Below are positions 14,001 through 24,625 of a stretch of 64,000 bases of DNA, piece by piece; the stretch's first letter is position 1, and every line of letters starts with the position of its first letter. The stretch is from Antedon bifida (taxonomy: Eukaryota; Echinodermata; Crinoidea; Comatulida; Antedonidae). Under the pieces are notes generated by a model. It made no database searches, was not told the DNA's origin, and saw only the letters and a program-made list of their open reading frames with translations. A program made the translations under genes and the position numbers. The DNA lies in NCBI GenBank assembly GCA_963402885.1, contig OY727093.1, positions 24,489,409 through 24,553,408 of the forward strand, in the 5' to 3' direction.

Positions 14001-14643
14001 AATGCTAGCGTGTTTAGAACAAGTTTAGAAGGAAACATCATGGACCACCTAGCTGCTGTAATTAGTTAGTCCAGGTTTCATGAATACGATATCAAGGATA
14101 GTCCAGGATTATCCTTAGTCCTGGACTAGATAGTCCAGGACTAAGGATAGTCCAGGACTAAAGATAGTCCCCTTTCATGAATACCAGCCTACGTGTTTTT
14201 CTGTCCTAAAGTGAATTCCAATCAGCTTAAATTAATTCGTACTTTGTTTGTAACATAAAACATGCCGCATATCGGAATCCCGTACTCGCAGCAGAGCACG
14301 AGTACAAATCTTTCTCCCAATTTATGCCCGTTTGTACATTACGTCATTCATTAATTAATCGTCCATAACGGATTGTAACTAGCGCCATCACAATTCTATC
14401 AGTATAAACACCATGTACAGTAAAGTATTTGGTTTATTTTATTTTTTAATAGAAAGAATCAGTTTCATAATTTCTCGATAAAGGTCCAAGTTAAAGTATT
14501 GAAAATTCATATTCATAATTTCTCGATAAATAATAGTTTGATAATGAAGTTTTTAAAATTTTTATTGAGTACATATTCTTTTTGTTTTTAAGGTAACTGA
14601 GGTTGCAGTGGCATCTGAAGGACAAAATGGGACTGAATTATAA
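5060..14643 (+). CDS. FLVCR1/2-family major facilitator transporter (SLC49A1/2-like), 10 exons
   Basis: Coding exons, all with GT-AG borders and consistent phase: 5060-5647, 6830-6962, 7664-7801, 8521-8588, 9312-9415, 9783-9893, 10285-10390, 11787-11898, 12488-12534 and 14593-14643 (stop TAA). They total 1458 nt, 485 aa, close to family length. The cytosolic N-tail is about 55 residues. TM1 starts at the family signature [13 protein letters not shown] (56-68) and continues into NAAQWIQY (71-78). LLDKRG (117-122) is the MFS loop after TM2. YAVSTLLNQ (294-302) lies in TM7. Trp75 and Tyr294 fall at the positions reported to contact choline in vertebrate FLVCR1/2. The family carries choline/ethanolamine, and haem has also been proposed, across plasma or mitochondrial membranes; substrate here is inferred. 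The name comes from use as a retroviral receptor in cats; this is an ordinary host gene. The short hydrophilic C-tail ends in exon 10. Introns 2-9 carry many MITEs. Confidence is high for the family, lower for the FLVCR1 versus FLVCR2 choice. Confidence 0.92.
7809..8333. mobile_element. TGTGCAAA-family non-autonomous element, copy 1 (intron 3 of FLVCR-like gene)
   Basis: It starts with TTGTTGAGCCGTGAAATGTG and contains many alternating ATTTGTGCAAAC / AAATGTGCAAA units. It ends with an inverted pair around TAACCTAATTCTAAATAG (8250-8335) that can fold back. An inner segment (about 8040-8245) is absent from the other copies, so it is probably a nested insertion. The first base is only about 6 bp after the GTAAGG donor of exon 3. 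Confidence 0.6.
9014..9172. mobile_element. GCTTGGTTCCC MITE, copy a1 (FLVCR intron 4)
   Basis: Terminal inverted repeats (AGCTTGATTCCCAC... / ...AAGCTT) surround paired subterminal ACGCAACGCAA / TTGCGTTGCGT blocks and a central TTGACCAATGA / TGATTAGTCAAAT inverted pair. This is the same architecture as the copies at 9577, 17398 and 34002. There is no coding capacity. Confidence 0.6.
9577..9735. mobile_element. GCTTGGTTCCC MITE, copy a2 (FLVCR intron 5)
   Basis: TIRs GCTTGGTTCCCA and TGGGAACCAAGC flank inverted GACGCAACGCAA-like blocks and central TTGACCAATCA / TGATCGGTCAACT arms. The element is about 159 bp and non-coding. It lies 48 bp upstream of exon 6, close to the expected branch point region. 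Confidence 0.7.
10646..10885 (+). mobile_element. TGTGCAAA-family element, copy 2
   Basis: The same start (TTGTTGAGCCGTGAAATGTG) and the same succession of GTGCAAA units as at 7809, ending near AACCTAATTCTAAATAGCC. It lies in intron 7 of the FLVCR-like gene and faces copy 3, forming a large inverted repeat. Confidence 0.6.
11128..11468 (-). mobile_element. TGTGCAAA-family element, copy 3 (inverted)
   Basis: The reverse complement of the same family. It begins near GAAAACATTGTTAGAAAAGC, runs through TTTGCACAAATGTGG units, and ends at CACGGCTCAACAG. Together with copy 2 it brackets 10886-11127 as a foldback of about 820 bp. It has an expanded run of six or more GCACAAATGTGGTTGTTT-like units near 11390-11440. 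Confidence 0.6.
11933..12387. mobile_element. GCTTGGTTCCC MITE, copy a3, with nested palindromic element
   Basis: Outer ends are TTTGGTTCCC and GGAACCAAGCTTT with GCAACGCAGCGACG-type subterminal repeats. An inner element, 11951-12136, has its own inverted ends (TGTTTTTCTGTCGACGTTAT and its near complement ACGTCGACAGGAAAACA) and internal GATAGCGTCGAATA arms. Both are non-coding and lie in intron 8 of the FLVCR-like gene. Confidence 0.55.
13550..13660. repeat. Dispersed repeat shared with 45178-45290
   Basis: The sequence around GTGATTAACTTTATCAAAAC through TTTTGGGGGACAATAG is matched as an imperfect reverse complement at 45178-45290 (TTGTCCCCCAAAAAC ... GTTAATCATTTC). No coding frame or terminal repeats were recognised. 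It is probably an old transposon fragment. Confidence 0.5.
14076..14190. repeat. AGTCCAGGACTA palindrome cluster
   Basis: Four to five alternating copies of TAGTCCAGGACTA / ATCCTTAGTCCTGGACTA, framed by TTTCATGAATAC at both sides (about 14077 and 14173). The whole can fold into a long hairpin. It is probably a small foldback element in intron 9. Confidence 0.6.
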
Positions 14644-14840
14644 ATAATCATCTAATAATGTATATGCCTAGTGATGATGATGATTTGGAACAAATACTGC
14701 AAATTTGTATTTATATTTACTGTACTTAACAGAAACATTGCTACCTAACATTTAGTTTATTAAAAACATTACATACATGGAAAGATTAACCAAAATTGTT
14801 ACATTAAAAGTTGTGTTTACATGAAGAAACTACGTTTTTA

Positions 14841-15093
14841 AAGCTTGGTTCCCACACTTGGACGCAACAACGAGTTGACCAATCAACACAATCATATATT
14901 GTTTGAAGGTTTGCATGGCGAAATAAAATGTTGATCGAAACGGCGAAAAAACTCAACAGTTCTTTTCAGAACTAATATACGTGCTGTACCGCAAACTTTA
15001 TATCAACAACACAAGTCAGTTCTAATGATGCGTCGTGATTTGTTAAAATCATGTGCTTACATCATTACGTTGCGTCTAATGCGAACCAAACTT
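14841..15093. mobile_element. GCTTGGTTCCC MITE, copy a4, carrying a foreign fragment
   Basis: Ends AAGCTTGGTTCCCACAC and GCGAACCAAACTTAA with the GACGCAAC subterminal motif. The centre has been replaced or interrupted by about 100 bp (14920-15020) containing GATCGAAACGGCG and CTCAACAGTTCTTTTCAG, a motif pair that recurs at 31750-31830. It lies in the probable 3' UTR of the FLVCR-like gene. Confidence 0.5.
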
Positions 15094-15497
15094 AAGTAGG
15101 TTTATAAATGATAGCGCTTCATTATTCATGTTAACTTTTGTTTGATACTTTTTAAAGATTTATTAAAGTCAGTATCGTTTTGGATTTAGGTAGATTATTT
15201 CTTGTATCATTTTATTCGGGATTGCGCTTCTAAAGATGATAGGCCTACATTGTTATAACTATGTTTTGCAATAACAAATCGAATGCATCATATACGCAAA
15301 CGCCCACAGCAAAATGATCTATTTCCCTTAATGCATTCAAGTGAATATCATTTGACATTAATATCCAAATGCAGATTTTTACATTTTCTAAATTAATATT
15401 TTATATTTCAGTCTGTTGAATATAAGGAGGTCCCTTTCATCTCTAAAAATATGTTTTACTCCTTGTTTGCTTTGTGTTTTTGTTTGTTTATGAGATG

Positions 15498-15503
15498 AAT
15501 AAA
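15498..15503 (+). terminator. Candidate polyadenylation signal of the FLVCR-like gene
   Basis: AATAAA lies 855 bases after the stop codon, in AT-rich sequence after a T-rich stretch. It is the first canonical hexamer I noticed that gives a normal 3' UTR length. A MITE (14841-15093) would then sit inside the 3' UTR. Weaker hexamers nearer the stop could be used instead. Confidence 0.35.
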
Positions 15504-17394
15504 GAGAAATTAGTATTATAGGAAGCGATCCGAACAAACATTGGTTTTATTATTGGAATAACAATATGTTAAAAAAACCATGACCAAAATATCGTTTTAA
15601 ACAAACTTCCTGTTTCATTTCATTTTAAAAATGAATAAAAAACGTTTTCGCGGTTTTAATTATCACATTTATTTCACCTTATTGGCCCATTCAGTCTACT
15701 ATTTTATCTGTAGCAAATGTTTAGTATTCTGTATAGAAAACAGTAAAAACTAGAGTTGGGAAATAAAAAAAGACGACACTCACGTTAGATCTAGTTTGGG
15801 AGAGTTTGGTATAAAAAAACGTTTTCCACTTTTTCTAGGAAAAAAATAGAAACAAGTGTTTCTCAACTGATTTGTGTCTATATATCCACCAGCTCATCTG
15901 GCCTGAGGAAAGCCGCCATTTTGGATTTTCAAAATGGCCGACATAAAATACAGCTTTTTGCTCACATCTCCTCTTCTACAGCATGTATAGACATTGTTTT
16001 GGTGGCAAAGTGTTGGTTTTGACGGTCAAGGAATCCAAATACAGCATTAATTTGACGTTCACCTAATGGCTACTAAATGGTTGCTATAAAAGGTATAGAT
16101 TTTTCCTTATACCTCAGCTTCTACATCATGTATGGAATTGATGTTGGTGGTATGTGTATGTTTTGAGGGTCAAGAAATCTAAATACAGCTTTTTAAAGTT
16201 TACTCAATGTCTTCCATTTTGATTTAAATCTTCGTTGTTGACGCGTTTTCTGCTGTTTCGCACATTTCTTTAATAAGCATGCGTGTGGACTGATTAAGGG
16301 TGGCTATTTTTAGAAGAGTTATTCACGAGAACAAGTTGTTCGAAAAATCGTCTCACTCACGTACTGTTGATTTTAATTTTACATAAACATTTACTAAGTT
16401 AAAAATCTATATTTTAAGTAGCATTAATTAATTATGTCAAATTAATAAGCTAACTATATTGCAAAAGCTTTCAGTTTTGGTTTTTTGGTATTTAAATGAG
16501 GTAATTATTAAAGGTTAAATATACATCAGGAACAGAATGCACTTCAAATTTAAGTGCTCGGTTGCTAAGTACTACTATTACGTGAGCCATAAAGAAGTTG
16601 GTAACAGCAGAAATATATGACCAAGAAGATTCATTATAAAATATTTACCGACAACTTATATAATAAAAAATGCTTAAATAACAACAACATCCAAACTAAC
16701 AAATATATGCAACTAAGACCAAATAACTGATTGCTAAACAGTTTATGAGAACATAGGTAGGAAAAGGTGTGTTGTTTGTCCGCCATTGAGACAAGCATGC
16801 AAAGTAATTTCTCTAATACAGATATTATAATGAATAATAATAATAATATCTCTATGATATACATTATTATATTGATCGAATCATTGGCCTACATTTAAAA
16901 AAGATCATAATGTGAAAATGAAAATGTCCGCGATGTCTGTTTATTAGAAAAACACATTTATTCTCAGTTACTTAAACTGAAGAAAACCAAGAGATGTGAA
17001 AGATCGTGTATTAAAAGTACTTAATACATCTAGTGTCTTTTTTAGATGACTTGCAATAGTCTGTTAGACTCTATTTAGTGACAACTACAGAACCATGTGA
17101 TTATATCGACTGTCTAAACTTAATTATAATATCAAATGATAGTCCAAGTTCATTAGTTCATAAGTATAGGCAGACCCGGAAATTTCTGGTAACAAGCTAA
17201 TTTTTTCAGGAAAGGTCGAGAACTATGATTGGAACATCATACTGTCTAAACTTAATTATAATATCAAAAAAACACCAATATGGTGATTCAAGTGTTGCAT
17301 CCGTTTTTAAATAAAGTTGTTATTATTATTATTATTATAATGATGTATCTTCATAGTAATATCTAGACAATGCTTGTTATCCGTCATATTACTG
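15504..17394. other. Gene-free interval with degenerate tandem repeats
   Basis: No coding gene was recognised. 15890-16210 holds two degenerate units of about 140-180 bp, each with a 'cttctac..catgtat.gacattg..tTGGTGG' block followed by 'GGTCAAGaAATCtAAATACAGC'. 17255-17340 looks like a retroelement 3' end, with AAATAAAGTTG followed by a (TTA)n tail. Confidence 0.4.
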
Positions 17395-17397
17395 GTC

Positions 17398-17551
17398 AAG
17401 CTTGGTTTCTACGCAGCGTAATACGTAGACGCAACGCAATCGAATTGACCAATGAGCGACAGTTCGATTAATCCATCATCGCTTTTGATTGGTCAAATCA
17501 CTTGTGTTGCGCTTACGTCCTTGCGTTGCGTCCTGGAGGGAACCAAGTGTT
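17398..17551. mobile_element. GCTTGGTTCCC MITE, copy a5
   Basis: AAGCTTGGTTTCTACGC and GGAGGGAACCAAGTG ends, inverted GACGCAACGCAA / TTGCGTTGCGTCC blocks, and central TTGACCAATGAGCGACAGTT / TGATTGGTCAAATC arms. About 154 bp, non-coding. Confidence 0.65.
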
Positions 17552-18009
17552 AGTTTGGCGAAAGACAATATGCTGCAACTTCAAGTGATATCTTCGGAAC
17601 ATTAATCCTTTCAAATGTATTTACTTTATACTTATTAATTACATTAATGTTGCGATTATGTTTGTTTATTTTACACGCATTATGTGGGCGTATTACGTGA
17701 TTGTGTGGGCCTAAAGATGTTTTAGTTTACCAGCTTGAAATCGATAATGTTTTCTTTCATCAACTAGAGTAGGAACAGAAGTTGCGATCTGCTACAAAAA
17801 CAAAACAAGCACAGAGACGGTAACGGTATGCGGTAAACGGTAAACGAAAAGTAGATAGAATTTATGTTATTTTGTATGGACCATTTAAATGCGGAGCGGC
17901 CGGACGGGCGTTTGAAAATAGATATATAGATTCTACGCTTTTCCGCTTACCGTTACCGCTGGTGTGTGTAAATTGGCCTTTAGTTGAATGTACTTTATAT
18001 TATTTAAAT

Positions 18010-18599
18010 CAGCGTTCCGCAACCTTTTTTGATCGCGACTCCATGATTTTGGGAATTTTCGCGACCCAACATTGCGTATTTGATCTTACAGACCCCCGGG
18101 TGGGCAAAGCGAATTTTGTTAATTGACACCCCTATATGGCTGGAAATGGTACTCTCGCACATAAAAATAATGATATGTGGCACCTCAAGTTGGCCGGAAA
18201 TGACACTCTAATAATAGCGCGCTCGCAATTGGCAAAACGATTGTAGTACATCAAAGTTCGCAGTTTTTCAGTCAAGTTACACACTCCTTTGCAAACTACA
18301 GAAAAATAGCGTCGTATAACCAGTTGGTAGGTTATTAAATCTACGTCCTAAAAGGGGATTATCCACTTGTATATTAACAACGAACTATGCGTCAAACGCG
18401 TCCATTGCCCCGTCGCCGATTCCCAATTGTGTGTACGCTACGGACTCGCCGCGCGTCAACATAGGGAAAAACTGTAGATATAAAATGTAATAATCAGTGT
18501 TGTAGATTTTACAAAACTGAGAACAGTTTCGCGACCCATAATTTTTTTTTTCGCGACCCAAACATTGAGTCGCGACCCCGGATAGGTTGCGGAACGGCG
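18010..18599. mobile_element. hAT-type MITE with perfect 8-bp target duplication
   Basis: The ends are CAGCGTTCCGCAACC and GGTTGCGGAACGGCG, imperfect 15-bp inverted repeats of the hAT style (CAGNG...). Both sides carry ATTTAAAT (18002-18009 and 18600-18607), a perfect 8-bp target site duplication. Subterminal TCGCGACCC motifs are inverted at the two ends. There is no transposase, so the element is non-autonomous. It was inserted just right of a GCGGTAACGGTA inverted repeat (about 17815-17965). Confidence 0.85.
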
Positions 18600-19211
18600 A
18601 TTTAAATAGTATATTCAAATGAAAATGTAATGGTAAGTAGCCAATTTTATAGTAAGAACATTCAAATAAAATCTTTATTTCTGAGTAATAACTGTGATAG
18701 CAAGTCATATAATATAAGACATTATTTCCGTACATTGTCATTGTCATCCTTTTTTAAATCATTAGGCCTAATTGATTTGATTTCATACCGATATTTCACC
18801 ATCTGATTTTTCCTCATGTCAGATAAATATGTCTTTCTTAACCATAGGCCGCTCTATAAACATGAAAGAGTGAAATTATGTAATTTCACTCTTCCCTGAA
18901 ACATTTTTCATGAATCCATCTATTGTTCATGAAAACATGCATTTAGATATTAATAATTATCTATCCATAATTAAGTGATCATATATTGTATGACGTCCAA
19001 TGTGTACAAACAGAAATACTACGAAAACACCTAGCCCAAGTCAAGTAAATGAGGTATAAGTAAGTAAGTAAACAAAATAGGTTGCTGGTTATAAAACAGA
19101 ATATCAATAAAAACATTAGTTCAAGGCATATAGAAAACATACAAACGACATATAAATATAAAAATTCAAGTCAAAACATTCAGATTGTATAACAATATAA
19201 TGTGCAATGTG

Positions 19212-19440
19212 TTGGATTTCGAGCTCATGCCTCATGGGCGTCGCTTTCGATGCCCGGCATGTAGAACAAACCGGAAAAGGAATTCGTTTTTGCCAGTGGC
19301 TATTCGACTCTTAAATTCTTGAACCTTGACAGTCTTTTTTTTTTTTGTACTGTGTATTGTGATATTTTGTATATTTTGTAAGATTATTTTAATCCAGACC
19401 TTTTTATTTGAATTGCCCCGTGTGGGATGATTAAAGAATT
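19212..19440 (+). pseudogene. 3' end of a LINE (non-LTR retrotransposon) ORF2
   Basis: An open frame ends at TGA 19320-19322. The preceding residues include HGRRFRCPACRTNRKRNSFL and then PVAIRLLNS. This matches the C-terminal RT-ORF tail typical of CR1/L2/Jockey-like LINEs ('RTxRxxNSFxPxAIRLxN', recalled as a family pattern). It is followed by a short 3' UTR and a TTGAATTGAATTGA tail. The rest of the element is missing (5' truncation, usual for LINEs). Confidence 0.7.
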
Positions 19441-19737
19441 TTGAATTGAATTGACTACTGATCGTGATAAGATCGAAGTTCGAATCCAACTCTCGCCGCA
19501 TTGCTTGTATCCTTAGGCAAGATGCTTTACTTACGTTTGCCTCTCTCCACCCAGGTGTACAAATGGGAACCCGATTTGATCAAGACACAACTTTGCGCTG
19601 ATTACTAGCTGCATTGTGGGAGTAGGCCTATATGTTTCCATAAGTGTTTGATCCAAAAAATGACTGGGGTAATAATGTTTCAGCGCTTAGAGGTTTCACA
19701 ACATTAGGCGGTATATAAATCCAGGATATTATTATTA
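19441..19737 (+). mobile_element. tRNA-derived SINE, copy 1
   Basis: A pol III box-B-like GTTCGAATCC (19478-19487) is followed by a body with 'GCTGATTACTAGCTGCA', 'TGACTGGGGTAATAATGTT' and 'GCGGTATATAAATCCAGGAT', ending in ATTATTATTATG. The body recurs at 51440-51597. Abutting the LINE tail, it may be a fusion or an independent insertion. Confidence 0.6.
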
Positions 19738-20859
19738 TGTTAATCTCGATACGTAGGCTACTCAACTTATGAATATTCTCAGCTTCCTACATTTCCTATG
19801 CACGACTAAACATGCAAAACACTCTTGTTCCTTAGTTGTACATTTTTCAATTGAAGTGCAATACTTCAATATTCCTTCATATTCATTCAGCATAATGATT
19901 GATTGCTTAATAAATTTGTCAGACAGTATAAATTGATTGATAACAATATTAATGCTAATAGTTGAATATATTTGATTGTAATAATGTGTATCAGTCGATT
20001 CGGTCTAACAAACATCCAATCAAAGTACTGTAATACGTTGACGTTTACGATACCAGGAAAAAGGAACATCACTCTAATATTGTTTAGTAGACCATTCACC
20101 GCAGACGATGTTAGGGAACGATTGTTGCTTTTGTTTCAATCGATTATACAGGTTGTCATAGCGCTACAGCACCACAATGTTCCAATGTGAGTATATTTTA
20201 TACAGTATAGTTAGTGTGGCCATAGACTTGCACCAGAGCTCTGGTGCTAGTTTTTGTCTTAATAGTTATTATACATATGAAACGCCATATGTGCCAAAAT
20301 GTTTTTGAGCAATATTAAGTGGAATAGCGTGACCTAGACATATATTTAGGTTGGAAGACGCCGCGAGTCAAGCTATTAATTATTGACTTAGATGTTCTTT
20401 GTTTGAACTTAACTGAAGTAGAGTGAGTGTATCTATCTTTTGTAAACTGTTATGTCATTCAATTTGTGAAGAGACGGACCATTATTAGAAAAATGTGTAC
20501 GATTATAAGTGTGAGGCCTATACATCTATAGATACTTACGGTAGGACAAACATGAAGTTTCTGGTTTTGCGACGACTAAATGATTCGACAGTGATAGAGA
20601 CTTGGATTGCTAACATGTTGTTAATTTGGTTGTAAATTTTCATTCGACGAATAAGCAATACGGATATTTTTATTTTGCGTCATGTGAAACAGGAATTGAT
20701 GATGTCACATCATGACTTCAGTTGTTGGTTTCATGGACCTTTCCCCTTATGTTCTACGTCCGGACGTCAAACCAATGCCTGCACTTTTATATAAGAGGCA
20801 CAGTCTCGATGAGATGTGCAACAAGTGTAGGGCCTACAGTAAATAAAAATAAAAAGAAA

Positions 20860-23544
20860 CTAGAATTTAATTCGTCACTTTGACGAATTATAGGTGATCA
20901 TTTTACTGAAATTATTTTTTTTTAAACATGCACGTACGTTAACATACGATCGGAAAATGTTGATGTATGCCATCCTATTATATACGCTTATAGTGCTGAG
21001 TTGTGCCTATATGCCATATGTACAGTATATACTGTATATCTATATACAGTGTAGCATAGGTGAAATTACGGGACACACATGTTCTAATTTTTTGGCATGA
21101 TGACGTTATCAAACTAAACTTTAAGATGACAATTTCGAAAGATAATTAATTGAGCAAAAAAATATAAGATTTGGAAAAAAAATTGGCACGTAGAAGCGCT
21201 GTGCGCGCTCTTTGAAATGTGTATAACTTTGACGAAAAATATGAAAAAACTACTTTTTCACTTCAACTGGCCATATGTTAACGTCACAACATCCGATAGG
21301 CTTAATTTTTATATGAATTAATATCTACATTTCATCAGCTTTCATAATAAATTATAATCATCAAGGTAACCTTCAATTCTGAAGAGCTGTAAGATATTCA
21401 AATTTACTGCGAAGGTGAAATTACACGGCCTACGTTATTCAAGTTTTTACGCGTGATGACGTCAATAAAATGGAAATAGTGTCAACTCATGATAAAGATA
21501 ATTAATTAAGCAAGCACATACTGAAATTTGTGCGAAATTCGAGCACACATAACCAAGATGCGCTCTGTTGAATGTGATAATCTACACAAAAAGATAACAA
21601 ATCCTAATATTTAAATTCAAGTGGCCATTTGATGACGTCAAAACATTTTGTACGTCAAATGTGTACATGAATTCATATCTACAACTCAATGGCTTCCAGA
21701 ATAAGTTAAAAAAATCGGGGGTCATCTTGCATTCTGAAGAATTATTTTCATTTTAAAAAAGACCTATTTTTCACCATTTTCAGAACTTTTGTAAAATTAA
21801 TGTGCGCATTTTGTCATTTTTAACGTGCTCGTATAGCGTTATTTTAAGTCGGAACTGACTCAAATTTGGTGAATGTACTAAGGATGGTGAGTAGAATGAG
21901 ATTTGTAAAAAAAATTCATATTTTTTACGCTTTTTAAGTATCGCGCGCGCAAAATTTTTTTTTGCGCAGTAATTTTTGGAAACACGCAAATGGCCTAATT
22001 CATGCTCTAAATTGATCAAAACCTAATTTTGCGCGTTTTAAATTTTTAGCGCGCGATTTCACATGCATGACCTTGAAACGCGCAACTTTTTATTTGCTAA
22101 TATTTTTACCCTTGATCTGAAGTTTACGTAATCACAAAAATTTCACAATGTCTTTCAAATACTTTAACTTAGCCATAATAAGCTTTTCAGCGTGATCACT
22201 CATCCGTGACGTCACGTATACGCGATTTTGTGAAATCACACTATCAATCATATCTCCATAACTCTTTATCACATATCAATAAAATTCACTATACGTAAAC
22301 TTCAGGTAAAGGATAAAAATATTAACAAATAAAAACTTACATTTTTCAAGGTCATGCACGTGAAATTGCGCGTTAAAAATTTAAAAAGCTCCAAATTAAG
22401 TTTTGATCAATTTAGAGCATGAGTTAGGCCATTTGCGTGTTTCAAAAAATTACTGCGCAAAAATGCGTTTTTGCGTGCGCCATTCTTAAAATGCGTAAAA
22501 AATATGAATTTTTTGTACAAATCGTATTCTACTCACCATCCTTAGTACATTCACCAAATTTGAGTCTGTTCCGACTTAAAATAACGCTATACGAGCAGGT
22601 TAAAAATGACAAAAAATAAGGCCTTTTTAAAATTAATATAACTCTTCAGAATGCACGATGACCCCCAATTTTTTTTACTTATTCTGGAAGCCAATGAGTT
22701 GTAGATATAAATGTATATACACATTAGACGTACAAAATGGTATGACGTCATCATTTGGCCACATTAATTTTTAAAATAGGGTTTTTTCCCCTTTTGTAAT
22801 GGACCACCATATTCAACAGAGCGCAACTCGCTTATCTGTGATCGATTTTCTTTAAATTTTTAATATATTCTACCTCAACCAATTATGTTACTTATGAGTT
22901 GCCAATATTTTCATTTGGATGATGTCATCACGTCTTAAAATTTAAATAACGGTGGTTACGTAATTTCACCTACAAGGTATACTTGAATACCTTACAGCTC
23001 TTCTGAATTAAAGTTGACCTTGATGTTTATAACTTATTATGAGAGCTGGTGAAATGTAGATATGAATTATTATAGAAATTAAGCCTATCGGATGTTGTGA
23101 CGTTATCATATGGCCAGTTGAAGTTAAAAAGTAGTTTTTTCATCTCTTTCGTCAAAGTTATACAATTTTTAAAGAGCGCGCACCGCCCTTCTACGTGCCA
23201 AATTTTCTTCCAATTGTTATATTTTATTGCTCAATTCATTATCTTTCGATATTGTTATCCACAAGTTTATTTTGATAATGTCATCAGTGCCGAAAAATTA
23301 GAACATGATGTGTGTCCGTAATTTCACCAATGCTACACTGTATATAGATATACAGTATATACTGTACATAACGTATATGGCATATAATAGGCACAGCACT
23401 ATAGTATAACCGTATAATAGGATGGCATACATCAACATTTTCTGATTGTATTTTAAAATACGTGCATGTTTAAAAAATATTAATGTCAATAAAATTATAA
23501 AAATGATCACCTATAATTCGTCAAAGTGACGAATTAAATTCTAG
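20860..23544. mobile_element. Two Helitron-like elements, head to head
   Basis: Each outer end reads (5'-3' outward) a 9-bp hairpin AATTCGTCA/TGACGAATT with a 3-nt loop, then AAATT and CTAG followed by T: left end 20889-20860 on minus, right end 23515-23544 on plus. Hairpin plus CTRR before T is the canonical Helitron 3' terminus. The two arms are imperfect inverted copies of each other for about 1.2 kb, meeting near 22130. They contain no Rep/helicase coding and both lack their 5' termini at the junction, so they are non-autonomous. The assignment to Helitron rather than another foldback class rests on these ends only. Confidence 0.6.
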
Positions 23545-23946
23545 TTTGCTAATATTTTTACCCTTGATCTGAAGTTTACGTGTAGTGAATTTCATTAATA
23601 TGTGATAATGAATTATGGAGATATGATTGATAATGTGATTTCGCAAAATGGCGTATAAATGTCGTCACGGATGAGTGATCACGCTGGAAAGCTTATTAGG
23701 ATTAAGTTATATTATTTGAAAGATATTCTGAAATTTTTGTAATCATTGACATTAAACTTTTTGAGATAATTGTTACACAAAATAGTGTACAGAAACAATA
23801 AAAAGAAAAAAAAAAAAGAAAAAAAATAATAATAAAGATTTTATACAATAACAATAGGTGATCATTTTATTCTAAATGATCACCTAATAATAATAAAGAT
23901 TTTATACAATAACAATAGGTGATCATTTTATTCTAAATGATCACCT
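23545..23946 (-). mobile_element. 5' fragment of the same Helitron-like family
   Basis: The reverse complement of 58965-59308. It includes a segment with TTACACAAAATAGTGTACAG and poly(A), and ends in a palindrome AGGTGATCATTTTATTCTAA.../AATGATCACCT. That palindrome and its AT-rich neighbour are duplicated in tandem (23856-23885 and 23917-23946, 61-bp period). It directly abuts the CTAG end of the neighbouring element. Confidence 0.6.
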
Positions 23947-24242
23947 AATAATAACAAATTTCCTAAAAGGTATGCTTTGCCATGACGTTTGCGGTCAAGC
24001 AAGGTCTATGTGAAGATAATATAGTGTAGCTTTATTTAATTGAAATTCTGCCGAATTTCAAAAAGGCAACAGTAAGTTATGTACAGGCCAGGCCTACATT
24101 GTCACGTATTCCATCTCAACTGAATTGAAGGCATAATGAATGATAGTATAATTCACATTTTAGAATACATAAATGTATTTGTTTCGATTCATGTTATTTG
24201 ATAGGTAGGCCTACTAATTTATTTAGTGAAATTATGTTCTGT

Positions 24243-24457
24243 ATCTTGGTTACCACTAGCGACGCAACGTAAAGCAACCTACGTAACATAACCTTCCGAT
24301 AATTGTGTTTCCCCCTCCTGCGTAAAATCAAACCTGCGATGTTTGCAGCACTGTTGCGTCGTCGGTTCCCACTTGTGATTACCGTACGCAATACAGCACT
24401 TTGCGTCAATACGTCGCTGTGTTGCGTTACGTTGCGTCGCTAGTGGGAACCACGCTT
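24243..24457 (-). mobile_element. GCGTGGTTCCC MITE subfamily, copy a6
   Basis: Related to the GCTTGG family but with ends CTTGGTTACCACTAGCGACG and CTAGTGGGAACCACGCTT. It contains ACGCAACG blocks and a characteristic CCTGCGTAAAATCAAACCTG core. It is the inverted counterpart of copy a7 at 24626. Confidence 0.6.
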
Positions 24458-24625
24458 TCGATACTGGTAAGTTTTGATTATCTAATATTTGCTATATTAC
24501 CATTTTCCAATTATTCTGTTATTATTGACAATGGAGATTATTTTATTCGTTATAATATTCCTACTACACTACTCAGTAAATAGGTAATCAAAAACAGATT
24601 GCAAAAACTATAGATTTTGGTATTA

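Larger units (their letters stand above)
12535..14592 (+). other. Intron 9 of the FLVCR-like gene
   Basis: A 2.06-kb intron with no gene. It contains AT-rich runs around 13330-13560, a dispersed repeat at 13550-13660 that recurs inverted near 45180, and the AGTCCAGGACTA palindrome cluster at 14076-14190. Confidence 0.6.

Noticed and set aside
5060-14643. A viral receptor or viral gene, from the FLVCR name
   Set aside because: The gene is a normal host MFS transporter with spliced exons; the name only records that a cat virus uses its mammalian relative.
19232-19501. Minus-strand open frame
   Set aside because: Antisense shadow of the LINE ORF tail and adjoining SINE.
21780-22619. Two similar open frames on opposite strands
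   Set aside because: They are the two inverted arms of the Helitron-like element; sequence similarity reflects the repeat, and no domain is present.
23856-23946. CRISPR-like array
   Set aside because: Only two copies of a palindrome with nearly identical spacing sequence; this is a 61-bp tandem duplication of a transposon end in a eukaryotic genome.
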